This document shows, piece by piece, positions 34,513-43,203 of a stretch of DNA of 64,000 nt. The DNA comes from CATOSP01 sp965205385 (lineage in GTDB: Bacteria; Chloroflexota; Dehalococcoidia; Lucifugimonadales; UBA3495). Within the stretch, counting starts at the first letter, position 1; every line of letters starts with the position of its first letter. The notes below the pieces were generated by a model. The model searched no databases, was not told the DNA's origin, and saw only the letters and a program-made list of their open reading frames with translations. A program made the position numbers and the translations under genes. The stretch spans positions 62,001 through 126,000 of the forward strand of contig CBDBGS010000003.1 in the NCBI GenBank assembly GCA_965205385.1, read 5' to 3'.

Positions 34513-34953
34513 CTAGACCGTCGGCTCCCCCAGTCCGCCGCGCTCGGCAGGATGGGCCTCATCAGGACCGGGCCATGGCGGGGAGGTGTAGCAGAGGAAC
34601 CGGAGCGGCCCTGCTTTGTCGGCGCTGAACTGGAACCTCCATCCGGTGGGAATCGTCAAAGCGTCTCCGGGCCCCACCAGCGTCGACTCAACCGTGTCCG
34701 CGGCATTGGCGGGCGGACAACGCCAGACCCGCCCATGCCCTTCCAGCACGTACCATATCTCTTCTACTGTCCGGTGCCACACGGGGCGGGACACTCCGCC
34801 CGCCGGAAGGCGGACTTCAACGAGGCTGGCGCGGGACGCTTCGTGTCTCCTGTCGACCAGGAGGCGAATTTCCGAGCCGTCCGGGGCTATTACGTCGGCG
34901 GAGTCGCTGCGGTGACCGATCATTGGAGAGTCGGGGGGTCCATGTTGCGGCAT
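34513..34953 (-). CDS. Cupin domain protein
   Basis: A 146-residue cupin. Motif 1 is seen as RPVWHRTVEEIWYVLEGHGRV, split as WHRTVEEIWYVLEG, with one clear His and a Glu. Motif 2 is PGDALTIPTGWRFQFSA, where the usual His is replaced by Trp or Arg. The metal site is therefore incomplete and it may be a binding protein rather than an oxygenase. The longer minus frame extends upstream without resemblance to the family, so ATG 34953 is preferred. The transporter gene 34971-36386 lies just upstream on the same strand (17-base gap), which suggests co-transcription. Confidence 0.75.
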   Translation of the reverse strand: MPQHGPPDSPMIGHRSDSADVIAPDGSEIRLLVDRRHEASRASLVEVRLPAGGVSRPVWHRTVEEIWYVLEGHGRVWRCPPANAADTVESTLVGPGDALTIPTGWRFQFSADKAGPLRFLCYTSPPWPGPDEAHPAERGGLGEPTV

Positions 34954-34970
34954 TGAAGTCTCCAGTGTGG

Positions 34971-36386
34971 CTAAATCGTCAGCCCTTCTCCGAGCCAACT
35001 CCAATAGGGCAGGACGATCAGCATCAGGACGGCGATGGCTACCAGGGTCATGACCAGACCGAACCTGAACACCTCCGGAGCGCCAATGTTGGCCCGCTGG
35101 TAGATGAACACGCTGGCGGTGGCACCGGCGGGATAGTAGACCAGCGCGTCGCCCACGACCACCACGGCCAGGCCGCAGACCAAGGGGTTGAGCCCCAGGG
35201 ACTGCCCGGTGGACATGGCCACCGGTATCATGAACGCCAGGTAGCCCGAGATGTTCGGCATCATCAACCGGACGACCGCCGAGGCCGCGCCCAGTGCCAA
35301 GAGCAACAGTAATGGATAACTCCCGATCCCGGCCACCGCTCCAACCAACATTTGCGCGAACCAACCCGCCGCTCCGCTGGTGGCAAGGGCGTGAGCCAGA
35401 GACAGAGACGAGGCGATGACGAAGAAGTTGCTCCACCCAAGGCCCTGCTCGAACTCCCGCCAGGAGAGCAGTCCGAGGCCGGGAATCAGTATGATCGTCA
35501 TGGCGATGAAGGCGGGCACGGCAGGCGGCAAACCGTGAGCGAAGTCGGTGAACCAAAGAAGCGCGGTACAGAGCGCGATCACCGCGGCCTTCTTCTCCGG
35601 AAGGGTGATGGGGCCGAGTGGCAGGCATGCGCTACCGCGTGGGCCGTCCGAAGAAAACCCCGAGCGGTACATGAGGAAGAGAATCGCTCCCCCAATGGCC
35701 AACATGGTGTAGAAGGGCAGCGCCATCATGATAAACCATCGGGTCCAGGAAAAGTCTCCGATCAGGGCGGAAGCCACCACGGGGGTGATTCCCCCAGCCA
35801 AAAGCGCGGTGGAGGCCAGCCTGTTCAGCGAACCCATGGCCAACATCACAACCTTGTTTAGCGCCTCTCCCTTGGTAATCCCCCAATGGTCCAGCACCTC
35901 TTCGTAGATATGGACCATGATGGCCCCCCTGGTGGAGGCGGACGGGAGGGCAAAGGTCAACGCGGCGAACGACACCAGCATCTGGACGTAGAGGATTCGT
36001 GGGGCCCCACCGGCCAGACGGATGATCTGCGCCGCCATGCGTTGGGCCAGCCCTGAGTTGTGGACCGCCAGGCCGAGAGTCAGAATGCCGACCAGAAAGT
36101 AGGTGACCGGCTGGGCAAAGCCGTAAAGGCCCGCGCCCATGTCTGGGACCGCTCCGAGCAATACCAGGAGCAGTATGCTGGCCATCCCGGTGACGGCTAT
36201 GGGCACGGCCTCGGTGGCCCACAGTACAACCGCCATGGCCATTACCGCAAGCGCGCGTTGCCCCTCCGGAGTCAGGGTTTCGGGCGAGGGAGCCAACAGG
36301 ACCGCGCCCAGGGCCAGTAAAGGAGGAGCAGCTTTGACGATTACGACTGACGGGCGAACGGCCGTAGTGGTTGGAGCCTCTGTCAA
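34971..36386 (-). CDS. DASS (SLC13)-family anion transporter
   Basis: A membrane protein of about 471-481 residues with 11-13 hydrophobic spans, of the divalent anion:Na+ symporter family that carries dicarboxylates or sulfate. Landmarks are VVLWATEAVPIAVTGMAS near the N-terminus, the SNFFVIASSLSLAHAL segment, and PALA-like SALIGDFSWTRW. The start is unclear. TTG 36416 lies in the T-run of the upstream terminator, so I use TTG 36386. AGGAG is 16 bases ahead, longer than ideal. A cupin follows. It probably imports an organic acid that is degraded by the surrounding enzymes. Confidence 0.85.
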   Translation of the reverse strand: MTEAPTTTAVRPSVVIVKAAPPLLALGAVLLAPSPETLTPEGQRALAVMAMAVVLWATEAVPIAVTGMASILLLVLLGAVPDMGAGLYGFAQPVTYFLVGILTLGLAVHNSGLAQRMAAQIIRLAGGAPRILYVQMLVSFAALTFALPSASTRGAIMVHIYEEVLDHWGITKGEALNKVVMLAMGSLNRLASTALLAGGITPVVASALIGDFSWTRWFIMMALPFYTMLAIGGAILFLMYRSGFSSDGPRGSACLPLGPITLPEKKAAVIALCTALLWFTDFAHGLPPAVPAFIAMTIILIPGLGLLSWREFEQGLGWSNFFVIASSLSLAHALATSGAAGWFAQMLVGAVAGIGSYPLLLLLALGAASAVVRLMMPNISGYLAFMIPVAMSTGQSLGLNPLVCGLAVVVVGDALVYYPAGATASVFIYQRANIGAPEVFRFGLVMTLVAIAVLMLIVLPYWSWLGEGLTI

Positions 36387-36407
36387 CTTGTTGACGGCTT
36401 TTCTCCT

Positions 36408-36443
36408 AAAAAACAATAGTCCCCGGTATCACTACCGGGGACT
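36408..36443 (-). terminator. Rho-independent terminator for the crotonase at 36488
   Basis: An 11-base perfect stem (AGTCCCCGGTA/TACCGGGGACT) with a 4-base loop is followed on the minus strand by ATTGTTTTTT. It separates the crotonase gene from the transporter gene. Confidence 0.85.
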
Positions 36444-36487
36444 CGATGTTTGGTTTACTGTTGTTGGCCGCTGGTCCCCATTCCCGC

Positions 36488-37261
36488 TTAAGAGACCTGG
36501 GGTTTTCGCCCCTTTCGATCTAGGAAGTCCTTGAACCCCTCTTCCACCGACAGTCCCCTGAATCGGCCAGAGCGTGCGCCGATTTCGTTCTGGTATTGTT
36601 CTTCCAGGGACAGGCCCGTGTGCTCAAGGAGCATCTGCTTAATGTTGGCCACGCCCTGGACTCTGTTCTTGGCGAAGCCCGCGCCCACTTCGATCGCCTT
36701 GTCCAACAGATCTTCGGAAGGCACGAGGTGGTTGAGCAGACCGATGCGGTATGCTTCTTCGGCGAAAATTTCACGACCGCTGTAGAGCAGCTCTTTGGCC
36801 CTGGGCCAACCCACCATCATGGGAAGGCTCCAGGTGGCGTTCATCTGTCCGTAGTTGACGGCGAGGAACCGGAAACTGGACTTCTCGCAACCAATCAGCA
36901 TGTCCAAGGATGTCGCCATGACCGTGCCGCCGCCGTAGCAGAGGCCGTTGATCGCGCCGATGACCGGTTTGGCAACAGTGGCTAGACGCCAGGTATAGTC
37001 GGACCGGATTCCGGTAATGCGTTCTCTCTCTTCGTCACCCAGCTCACGGTTTTCGTGAATGTCGGCTCCGGCGGAGAAGGCCCGTTCCCCGTCACCGGTA
37101 ATTACAATGGCTCCGACACCGTCGTCTTCTTCCATTGCCCCGATAACCTGGTCAAGCTCGGTGACCAGCTTGAAATTCAACGCGTTCAAGACCTCGGGCC
37201 GGCTGAGGGTGATTATGGCCACTCGGTCTACCTGGTCGGTCTTTATGGCCTCATAAACCAT
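36488..37261 (-). CDS. Enoyl-CoA hydratase/isomerase family protein lacking both catalytic Glu
   Basis: A 257-residue crotonase-fold protein. The first oxyanion loop is RAFSAGADIHENRE. The second region is LCYGGGTVMATSLDML, where the first catalytic Glu position is Val. The PE-x-x-x-G position reads FRFLAVNYGQMN, with Ala in place of Glu. It therefore cannot act as a standard hydratase and may be a dehalogenase, decarboxylase, hydrolase or isomerase relative. The ATG 37261 has AGGAG upstream and the gene is followed by its own terminator, so it is probably monocistronic. Its closest partner by position is the divergent MmgE/PrpD gene. Confidence 0.87.
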   Translation of the reverse strand: MVYEAIKTDQVDRVAIITLSRPEVLNALNFKLVTELDQVIGAMEEDDGVGAIVITGDGERAFSAGADIHENRELGDEERERITGIRSDYTWRLATVAKPVIGAINGLCYGGGTVMATSLDMLIGCEKSSFRFLAVNYGQMNATWSLPMMVGWPRAKELLYSGREIFAEEAYRIGLLNHLVPSEDLLDKAIEVGAGFAKNRVQGVANIKQMLLEHTGLSLEEQYQNEIGARSGRFRGLSVEEGFKDFLDRKGRKPQVS

Positions 37262-37656
37262 GCTATTTCTCCTTTACTAGGGACTGCAGACAGGAATGAA
37301 GGGTCTGCAGCGTGGATCGGTGTTTATGATAATCCACAGCCCAAAGGCAAGGCAAATTTAGGTGACTTAGCCGCAGGGTCCTTTAATTGTCCGCCCATAA
37401 AACCATTCTCCCCCTTTTCCGAAAAGGGGCGATGATGTAATGGCCGACGGCGCCAACGATTAAGATGCCTGGTTTAGCCACATTGGGGTCTGTTTTCCGC
37501 GCTTGGTCCAGCGCGCGAGGGCGTAGACAGAGTAGGTCTTCTGGAACTTGGCGTGGAGATGCCGCCGGCGGGTGTCACGGGGCATGGATCGTTGCGTCAT
37601 GTGGGCGCTGCTAGTATGCTTTTCTGGCTTCAAGAACCAGGGACCAGGAGAACGCC
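37262..37656. other. Divergent intergenic region with a 19-bp palindrome
   Basis: This 395-base gap separates divergent crotonase and MmgE/PrpD genes. It holds a near-perfect palindrome at 37411-37429 (CCCCTTTTC-C-GAAAAGGGG), which could be an operator or a hairpin. I see no tRNA and no convincing gene. A 46-codon minus-strand frame ending at 37460 has no ribosome-binding site. Confidence 0.5.
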
Positions 37657-38985
37657 ATGGGTTTCGCGCACCGGTTGGCCGAGTGGGTCGAAGGGACCTC
37701 ATTCGATCAACTGCCCCCTCGCGTGCTGGATGCTTCCAAGGAGATGATGGTCAACGCGGCTGCCGTGGCTCTGGCGGGCGCGGCCCAGCCCGACGGCCTG
37801 GCGGTGACCAAGTTTGCTCAGGAAATGCGGGGCAATGGTAAATGCACCATCATCGGCATGGGGCTTCGCTCATCGCCGGTGTATTCGTGCCTGGCCAACG
37901 GGACGATGGTCAGGATGCTGGACTTCGACGACGAGTTGGCGGACTCGGCTGCCCACCCCAGTTGCGTGGTCTTTCCAGTGGTAATGGCCCTGGGCGAAAT
38001 GCACGGGTTCTCCGGGGCTGATGTCCTGAACGCTTTTGCCCTAGGCTGCGAGGTGCTGTGCAAGCTATCCCGGAGCGGTGAGGCCCGCGTTGACGGGGCT
38101 ATGGGAGGGATTTCCGCCGGACCCGTGGCAGCCGCGTCGGCGGCGGGCAGGTTGTTGGGGTTGGGCAACGACCAGCTTGGGGCGGCAATCGCCTCCGCGA
38201 TGAAAGGCCCTCGGATAGATGAACCGGGTGCGGTCTCACTGGCCAGGGCCGTCCAAAGTGGGCAGGCGGCCATGAACGGCGTGGCGGCGGCTCTGCTGGC
38301 CCAGGAGGACTTCGGGAGAGTGGGTCTAGGTGTAGAGTCTCCCAACTCCGCAGGCCGCGACGAATACGGCGGTTTCTTCGCCAGCCTGGACGCATCTCAT
38401 AGCCTGGTAGACCCAGGGGTGGTATTAAAGCCATTCGCCTGCAACACTGCTTCCCATGCCACGGTCGACGCCGTGCTGCAACTGGCGCAGCAGTACCGGA
38501 TCGAAGCGGACGACGTTGACTCGGTGCGGGTTGAAGCCCCTGTCTCGGCGGTCGATGCCCTGGCCTTCCCCAACCCACGAGACGGCTGGGAGGCCCGGGA
38601 GAGTCTGCACTACGTGGTAGCGGCGTCGCTGCTCTACGGACACCCTTTGATAGAACAGTTCAGCGATCTAGCCGTCCAGGAACCGGACGTTCTCGCTCTC
38701 ATGGACCGGATCACCGTTGCGCCGTCACTGGAGCCATTGGCCTTCGCGCCACAGGCAAGCGAAGTCAGCGTGGTCCTGAGAGGCGGGCGGACCCTTCAGC
38801 ACCGGGTTGAGTTTCCCCGAGGCCACCCGGAAATGCCCCTGGAGAGGCAGGAGTTGGACGCCAAATTCCTGTACTGCAGCCGATACATCTTGCCTCCGGA
38901 CCACATTGAGGGAGCGTTGGAGCAGTTCTGGGACCTGGAGAACGTTGCCGACGTTACCGGGTTGGCATCCATCCTGGGAGGGTGA
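37657..38985 (+). CDS. MmgE/PrpD family protein (2-methylcitrate dehydratase-like)
   Basis: A 442-residue MmgE/PrpD-family protein. The family includes 2-methylcitrate dehydratase, cis-aconitate decarboxylase and iminodisuccinate epimerase. Signature regions are MLDFDDELADSAAHPSCVV near residue 85 and LKPFACNTASHATVDAVL near residue 250, in place of the common YPCC/H motif. The C-terminal domain is complete. No prpB or prpC is nearby, so the methylcitrate cycle is not supported by context. The start has CAGGAG. The quinone oxidoreductase gene follows after 40 bases on the same strand. Confidence 0.88.
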   Translation: MGFAHRLAEWVEGTSFDQLPPRVLDASKEMMVNAAAVALAGAAQPDGLAVTKFAQEMRGNGKCTIIGMGLRSSPVYSCLANGTMVRMLDFDDELADSAAHPSCVVFPVVMALGEMHGFSGADVLNAFALGCEVLCKLSRSGEARVDGAMGGISAGPVAAASAAGRLLGLGNDQLGAAIASAMKGPRIDEPGAVSLARAVQSGQAAMNGVAAALLAQEDFGRVGLGVESPNSAGRDEYGGFFASLDASHSLVDPGVVLKPFACNTASHATVDAVLQLAQQYRIEADDVDSVRVEAPVSAVDALAFPNPRDGWEARESLHYVVAASLLYGHPLIEQFSDLAVQEPDVLALMDRITVAPSLEPLAFAPQASEVSVVLRGGRTLQHRVEFPRGHPEMPLERQELDAKFLYCSRYILPPDHIEGALEQFWDLENVADVTGLASILGG

Positions 38986-39025
38986 TCCTCCTGGCGAAAT
39001 CACACGAATTTTTAGGAGGGACGCG

Positions 39026-39994
39026 ATGAAAGCGGTCCAAGCACACGAGGTTGGCGGCCCGGAGGTATTGCGCTACGAGGACGTTGCCGCACCCGCGCCT
39101 GGCCCCGGCGAAGCCCTGGTGGACATCCGGTCCATAGGCGTCAACTACACGGACGTTTCCAGCCGGCGGGGCACCAATCCTCCGGCCAGTTTTCCGTGGA
39201 CTCCAGGCAGGGAAGCGGCGGGAGTGGTCGCGGCGGTCGGTGAGGGGGTTAGCGAAGTGGCGGTGGGAGACCGGGTGGCCTACGCCATGCACACCGGCTC
39301 ATACGCCGAACAAGCCGTGGTCCCCTCTTGGTTGCTTGTGGGTCTGCCCGAGCAGACCGACTTCGCCACCGGAGCGTCGGCCATGCTGCAGGGTATGACC
39401 GCCCACTTCCTGGTCTTCGGCATCACGCGGCTTAACCCCGGAGACATGGCCCTGGTCCATGCCGGAGCGGGCGGCATGGGACTGCTGCTGATCCAAATGT
39501 TGAAGCGTTTGGGAGTCCACGTTTTCACCACCGTTTCAACCGAAGCCAAAGGAGAGCTGGCGTCGGAAGCCGGAGCGGACAAGGTGATCTACTACACCCG
39601 GCAAGACTTCGAGGAGGAGATAAAGAAGGCCGCGGGCGGAGAGGGGTTACGCATTATTTTCGACGCGGTGGGCCAGACCACATTCGCCAAGGGATTGAAT
39701 TGTTTGGGACGCCGCGGCTATATGGCGCTGTACGGCCAGGCAAGCGGTCCCGTGGGACCCATAGACTCGGGATCACTCCGCAACGGCTCGCTTTTCTTGA
39801 CCCGGCCTAGCCTGGGAGACTACACCGCCACGCGCGACGAGCTGTTGCAGAGGGCGGGCGAAGTGTTGCAATGGGTAGGGTCCGGGGAATTGAACCTGCA
39901 CGTTGGCCTCAGATTGCCCCTGTCCCAGGCGGAGGAGGCGCACCGGCAATTGGAAGGCCGTCAGACCGTTGGGAAGATACTGCTAACTCCCTAA
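39026..39994 (+). CDS. NADPH:quinone oxidoreductase-like MDR protein
   Basis: A 322-residue medium-chain reductase of the zeta-crystallin/QOR group, which lacks zinc. It starts MKAVQAHEVGGPEVLRYE, the usual QOR opening. NADPH-binding glycines are in VHAGAGGMGLLLIQMLK and the YGQASGPVGPI loop is typical. There are no zinc-ligand Cys clusters. The true ATG at 39026 has AGGAGGG upstream; the open frame continues far upstream over the previous gene, but that part is spurious. It would reduce quinones or enones in the cytoplasm with NADPH. Confidence 0.92.
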   Translation: MKAVQAHEVGGPEVLRYEDVAAPAPGPGEALVDIRSIGVNYTDVSSRRGTNPPASFPWTPGREAAGVVAAVGEGVSEVAVGDRVAYAMHTGSYAEQAVVPSWLLVGLPEQTDFATGASAMLQGMTAHFLVFGITRLNPGDMALVHAGAGGMGLLLIQMLKRLGVHVFTTVSTEAKGELASEAGADKVIYYTRQDFEEEIKKAAGGEGLRIIFDAVGQTTFAKGLNCLGRRGYMALYGQASGPVGPIDSGSLRNGSLFLTRPSLGDYTATRDELLQRAGEVLQWVGSGELNLHVGLRLPLSQAEEAHRQLEGRQTVGKILLTP

Positions 39995-40012
39995 CCCTCA
40001 ACTGGCGATTTC

Positions 40013-40765
40013 CTACTGGGCGACCCAGCCTCCGTCGATTATCAGTTCGCTGCCGGTCATAAACGAGGACTCGTCGCTGGCGAGGAATAGCACGCCGTAG
40101 GCCACGTCTTCGGGCTCACCGTAGCGGCCCAACGGGATGCGGGAGACGGTCAAATCGTACCGTTCCTGGTCCGCCCGTCCAGCTTCGGTCATGGGTGTGA
40201 CGATGGGTCCTGGGTGGACCGAGTTGGCCCTGATCCCTTCCCTGGCGTATTGGATGGCGGTGGACTTGGTGAGCAACCGCACCGCTCCCTTGGACGCCTG
40301 ATACTGTGGGCTGCTGTTGTCGACTCCCACGATGCCAAGTTGGGACGATATATTGATTATGGAGCCGCCCCCTGACCGGCGCATGGCGGGAATGGCTGTT
40401 TTCGTGCCGAGGAACACGCCCTTGGCATTGATGTCCATGGTGCGGTCCCAGTCGGCTTCGGTGGTTTCCTCGACGTTGCCGCCTCCGCCGATGCCGGCGT
40501 TGTTCACGAGCACGTCCAGCCTGCCAAACGTGGATACCGCGGCGTCGATGGCGTTCCGCCACTGGGACTCGCTTGTCACATCCAGGGCAATGAATAGCGC
40601 TTGACCGCCGGCCTCGCCGATCTCGGCGGTAACCCGGCGGCCCTCATCTTCCAGGACGTCTCCGATCACAACGCTTGCACCCTCGCTGGCGAACATTCGG
40701 GCTTCAGCAGCGCCCATCCCGCGAGCGCCCCCGCTGATTAAAGCCACTTTACCTTCAAGTCTCAT
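40013..40765 (-). CDS. SDR family oxidoreductase
   Basis: A 250-residue classical short-chain dehydrogenase, closely similar in layout to the gene at 31327. The NAD(P) site is SGGARGMGAAEARM, with Asp in VIGDVLEDEG, NNAG, catalytic Ser in INISSQLG, and Tyr-Lys in PQYQASKGAV. It ends GSELIIDGGWVAQ. The start is ATG 40765 with AAGGAG upstream; the frame extends further but lacks family similarity. It ends in a convergent arrangement with the quinone oxidoreductase. The likely role is alcohol/ketone interconversion in a catabolic route. Confidence 0.92.
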   Translation of the reverse strand: MRLEGKVALISGGARGMGAAEARMFASEGASVVIGDVLEDEGRRVTAEIGEAGGQALFIALDVTSESQWRNAIDAAVSTFGRLDVLVNNAGIGGGGNVEETTEADWDRTMDINAKGVFLGTKTAIPAMRRSGGGSIINISSQLGIVGVDNSSPQYQASKGAVRLLTKSTAIQYAREGIRANSVHPGPIVTPMTEAGRADQERYDLTVSRIPLGRYGEPEDVAYGVLFLASDESSFMTGSELIIDGGWVAQ

Positions 40766-40998
40766 CGTTCGACTCCTTGCTAAATCCCCGCGTTCGCGGG
40801 AGTTCTTGGTCTCTGAAGGGTCTCCGTTGCAGCCCTGGGCCTCAAGGGCCATGGCGAGTCGACCAGGGGACCCGTCGTCTTTATACAGGATATGGATGAA
40901 TGGTTGAAGATTCTGGCGCATTCAGGTCCGAACCGGGGATTTGGCCAGACAATGTAAGGATCCCACACATCTCCTCGAGATGAAGGACCATGCGAATA

Positions 40999-41028
40999 TT
41001 GGTTAAAGTTTAAGACTTGGGATATACT
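40999..41028 (+). promoter_or_regulatory. Predicted promoter for DUF2851 gene
   Basis: TTGGTT (40999-41004) and TATACT (41023-41028) are separated by 18 bases, just ahead of the DUF2851 frame. The -35 box is only a fair match. Confidence 0.35.
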
Positions 41029-41038
41029 TTGCTCGTGC

Positions 41039-42355
41039 TTGGAATGGCCGTCAGGCCCACAATCGAGGGATTTGTTGAAGTATACCCGAAGTCCGAGAGC
41101 AGCCATACACCAGGTGCGTGAGCATTTGGGCCCTGGTATCCCGGAGCGTCTCTTGGCCCGGCTGTGGCAGAAGCGGGCGGCCCGGCAGGAATGGTTTCGC
41201 ACCCAGGCCGGGGCCAGAGTGCGAGTGTTATATCCGGGGCGGCCCGGCATCTCGGCGGGACCAGACTTCCGCAACGCAATCCTGGAAATGGAGGGTGTTG
41301 GCCGGGTCCAGGGGGACGTGGAAATTCACGTCCGTCAGCAGGACTGGGACGCCCACGGCCACACCGGCGACCCGAGGTACAACGGCGTCGTGCTGCATGT
41401 GGCTCTGGACGAACCTGCCGCTCCCACTGGTCTGGAAAGCGGCCGCAACACCCCGGTAGTCTCCATGTCGCCGCTGCTTACCCCGGAGGACTCCGGAGCT
41501 GTTGGCCCCCACCCCGGACTGTGGCAACTTTTGGCGGAGCGTGGTTACCAACGCCCCGACACGGAAGGGGAGTTGGTCCGGTTGTTGGACTATGCTGGAG
41601 ACGTGCGGTTCTTGGACAAAAGCCGCCAGTACGCACGTTTCCTAGAGGAACAACCCGCGGCCCAGACCCTCTACGAAGGACTGCTGGAGGGGCTGGGCTA
41701 CCAGCACAATCAACACCCGTTTTCCCTTTTGGCCCATCGCGCCCCCTACCAGGCACTCGCCGACGCGGCCCTGCGCCTGCCATCGGGGAGCCGGGTTGCG
41801 GCGGTAGAGGCATGGCTTGCTCATCTATCCGGTCTGCGCCCCGGAAACTGTGTCAGTGACGCGCCGGGAATTCCGAAAGGGTTGGGTCCGCGGATGGACC
41901 CGGACTTCTGGAACTGTTTTCGGGTCCGGCCCGCCAACCATCCCTTGCGGAGGATAGCCGGGGCCGCCGGTCTGATTGACAGGTCCCTGGAAACAGGGTT
42001 GGTGGAGGCTCTGTGCCGTGAGGCTGAATCGCGTACGCCGAAGATCCTGACCGCAGCCCTATCGGTGGTGGGTCAGGGAAAGGCTTCCGCTGCCATCGGA
42101 CAGGCCCGCGCCAGAGACCTGGCAATTAACGTGGTCTTGCCGTTGCTACACGCGTTGGCGGAGGGGGCGGAAGATTCTGGAAGGTCCGAGGACTGCTTGG
42201 AGTTGTATTCCCGTTTTGGCAAAGGGCAGGAAAACGAATTGACGCAGGAGATGATGGCGCGCCTGCTGGAGCCAGACTGGAGGGGGCTTGTATCCACCGC
42301 CCGGCGCCAGCAGGGGTTGCTGCATCTTCACCACGTCTTGACGGTCCCCGGCTGA
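41039..42355 (+). CDS. DUF2851 family protein
   Basis: A protein of about 430 residues that resembles DUF2851. The family hallmark is the N-terminal block after the helix RLLARLWQKR: ARVRVLYPGRPGISAGPDF, then VQGDVEIHVRQQDWDAHGH and YNGVVLHVAL. Mid-protein it has SMSPLL and a helical second half with FRVRPANHPLRRIAG. The function is unknown; the His/Asp-rich N-terminal block has been thought nuclease-like, but I cannot show it. The start is uncertain: TTG 41039 opens the frame, while TTG 41072 or 41075 sits just after a GAGGGA. It has its own predicted promoter. Confidence 0.75.
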   Translation: MEWPSGPQSRDLLKYTRSPRAAIHQVREHLGPGIPERLLARLWQKRAARQEWFRTQAGARVRVLYPGRPGISAGPDFRNAILEMEGVGRVQGDVEIHVRQQDWDAHGHTGDPRYNGVVLHVALDEPAAPTGLESGRNTPVVSMSPLLTPEDSGAVGPHPGLWQLLAERGYQRPDTEGELVRLLDYAGDVRFLDKSRQYARFLEEQPAAQTLYEGLLEGLGYQHNQHPFSLLAHRAPYQALADAALRLPSGSRVAAVEAWLAHLSGLRPGNCVSDAPGIPKGLGPRMDPDFWNCFRVRPANHPLRRIAGAAGLIDRSLETGLVEALCREAESRTPKILTAALSVVGQGKASAAIGQARARDLAINVVLPLLHALAEGAEDSGRSEDCLELYSRFGKGQENELTQEMMARLLEPDWRGLVSTARRQQGLLHLHHVLTVPG

Positions 42356-42384
42356 GCGACGGTAGACGGGCCAAAGCCGGATAT

Positions 42385-42723
42385 CTATTCGGCGAGAGGC
42401 ACCGCTAGGGAGACCCGGAAATCCTCGCCGAGACTGCGGGCAATGTGACCGTGGCCCGTCAGGTCTTCAGCCACAAGCACGTCTCCGGGAACCAACTGGA
42501 CTTTGGCGCCGTCGGCAACCTCGAACTCCGCGGTCCCTGAGAGGTTCACCACATACTGACGCCGGGGCGCGGTGTGGTAGTCGGAGAACGACGGGGAGGT
42601 GCGCTGGTTCAAGTTGATGTCCCCACCACCTATCGGGAACACTAGCTTGGCAAATTCGTCGCCTGTCAGGTCCTGGAAGTGGGACTCTCCATCGTCGCCG
42701 GAGTAAACACGGACTATACGCAT
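42385..42723 (-). CDS. Small cupin-like protein
   Basis: A 112-residue cupin-fold protein. The strand pair YVVNLSGTAEFEVADGAKVQ and PGDVLVAEDLTGHGHIAR, quoted in part here, carries the second-motif His residues. The first motif has few His (SDYHTAPRRQ), so the metal site may be partial. It opens with MRIVRVYSGDDGESHF. Similar short cupins are common next to oxidoreductases. ATG 42723 has AGGAGG eight bases upstream. It converges with the DUF2851 gene. Function is unknown. Confidence 0.75.
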   Translation of the reverse strand: MRIVRVYSGDDGESHFQDLTGDEFAKLVFPIGGGDINLNQRTSPSFSDYHTAPRRQYVVNLSGTAEFEVADGAKVQLVPGDVLVAEDLTGHGHIARSLGEDFRVSLAVPLAE

Positions 42724-42901
42724 AACGGTCCTCCTTGTGGCTTAAATAGGCTGCCGCCAAACAGCTTAGCGGCAAGATGCAAGGGAAGCAACTTTCCATG
42801 AAAATCATGCTGGACTCCTTTTCCCGCCGTGTTCCGGTTTATAATTACGCTACGAGAAGCACGGAGAGTGCAATCGGATAGCGGGAACCAAGGTGGCCAA
42901 T

Positions 42902-43186
42902 ATGAAGGAATGGATTACGCCAATAGGTGTAATTGCCATAATTGCGCTTCTCTCGTGGTTTATTTGGGACGATCTGAAAGACCTTCGGAATGACGTACAT
43001 TCAATCGAGGTGCGTCTTGCGGTTGTCGAAACGGACTTTGCCCATCTGAAGGAATACGTTGCCGAAATCAAGGACGACATAAAGAGCATCAAGGAAATCT
43101 TGGAAAGTATGCAATCAACCCGTGCCGCACATTCGGAACCATTACCTGGGGCGTCTCTGGCTTCTTACGCGGAATACGGGCAATAG
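42902..43186 (+). CDS. Small membrane-anchored coiled-coil protein
   Basis: A protein of about 94 residues with one N-terminal transmembrane helix (WITPIGVIAIIALLSWFIW, about residues 4-22). An acidic-basic heptad region follows (LKDLRNDVHSIEVRLAVVE through DIKSIKEILESMQ) that should form a coiled coil. The tail is short and Ser/Ala-rich. I do not recognise a family. GTG 42893 is an alternative start, but AAGG suits ATG 42902. A TATAAT box lies at 42840-42845, about 50 bases upstream. It may be a membrane scaffold or a phage/MCP-like spacer protein; these are only guesses. It faces the DUF429 gene convergently. Confidence 0.6.
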   Translation: MKEWITPIGVIAIIALLSWFIWDDLKDLRNDVHSIEVRLAVVETDFAHLKEYVAEIKDDIKSIKEILESMQSTRAAHSEPLPGASLASYAEYGQ

Positions 43187-43203
43187 GGGGCTGCTTGCCG
43201 CAA

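Noticed and set aside
34513..35628. A 371-codon minus frame covering the cupin and half of the transporter
   Set aside because: Only its last 146 codons resemble a cupin; the rest is antiphase with the clear transporter frame.
37460..37600. A 46-codon minus-strand frame (MTQRSMPRDTRRRHLH...) in the 37262-37656 gap
   Set aside because: No ribosome-binding site and no recognised family. It could be real but support is too thin.
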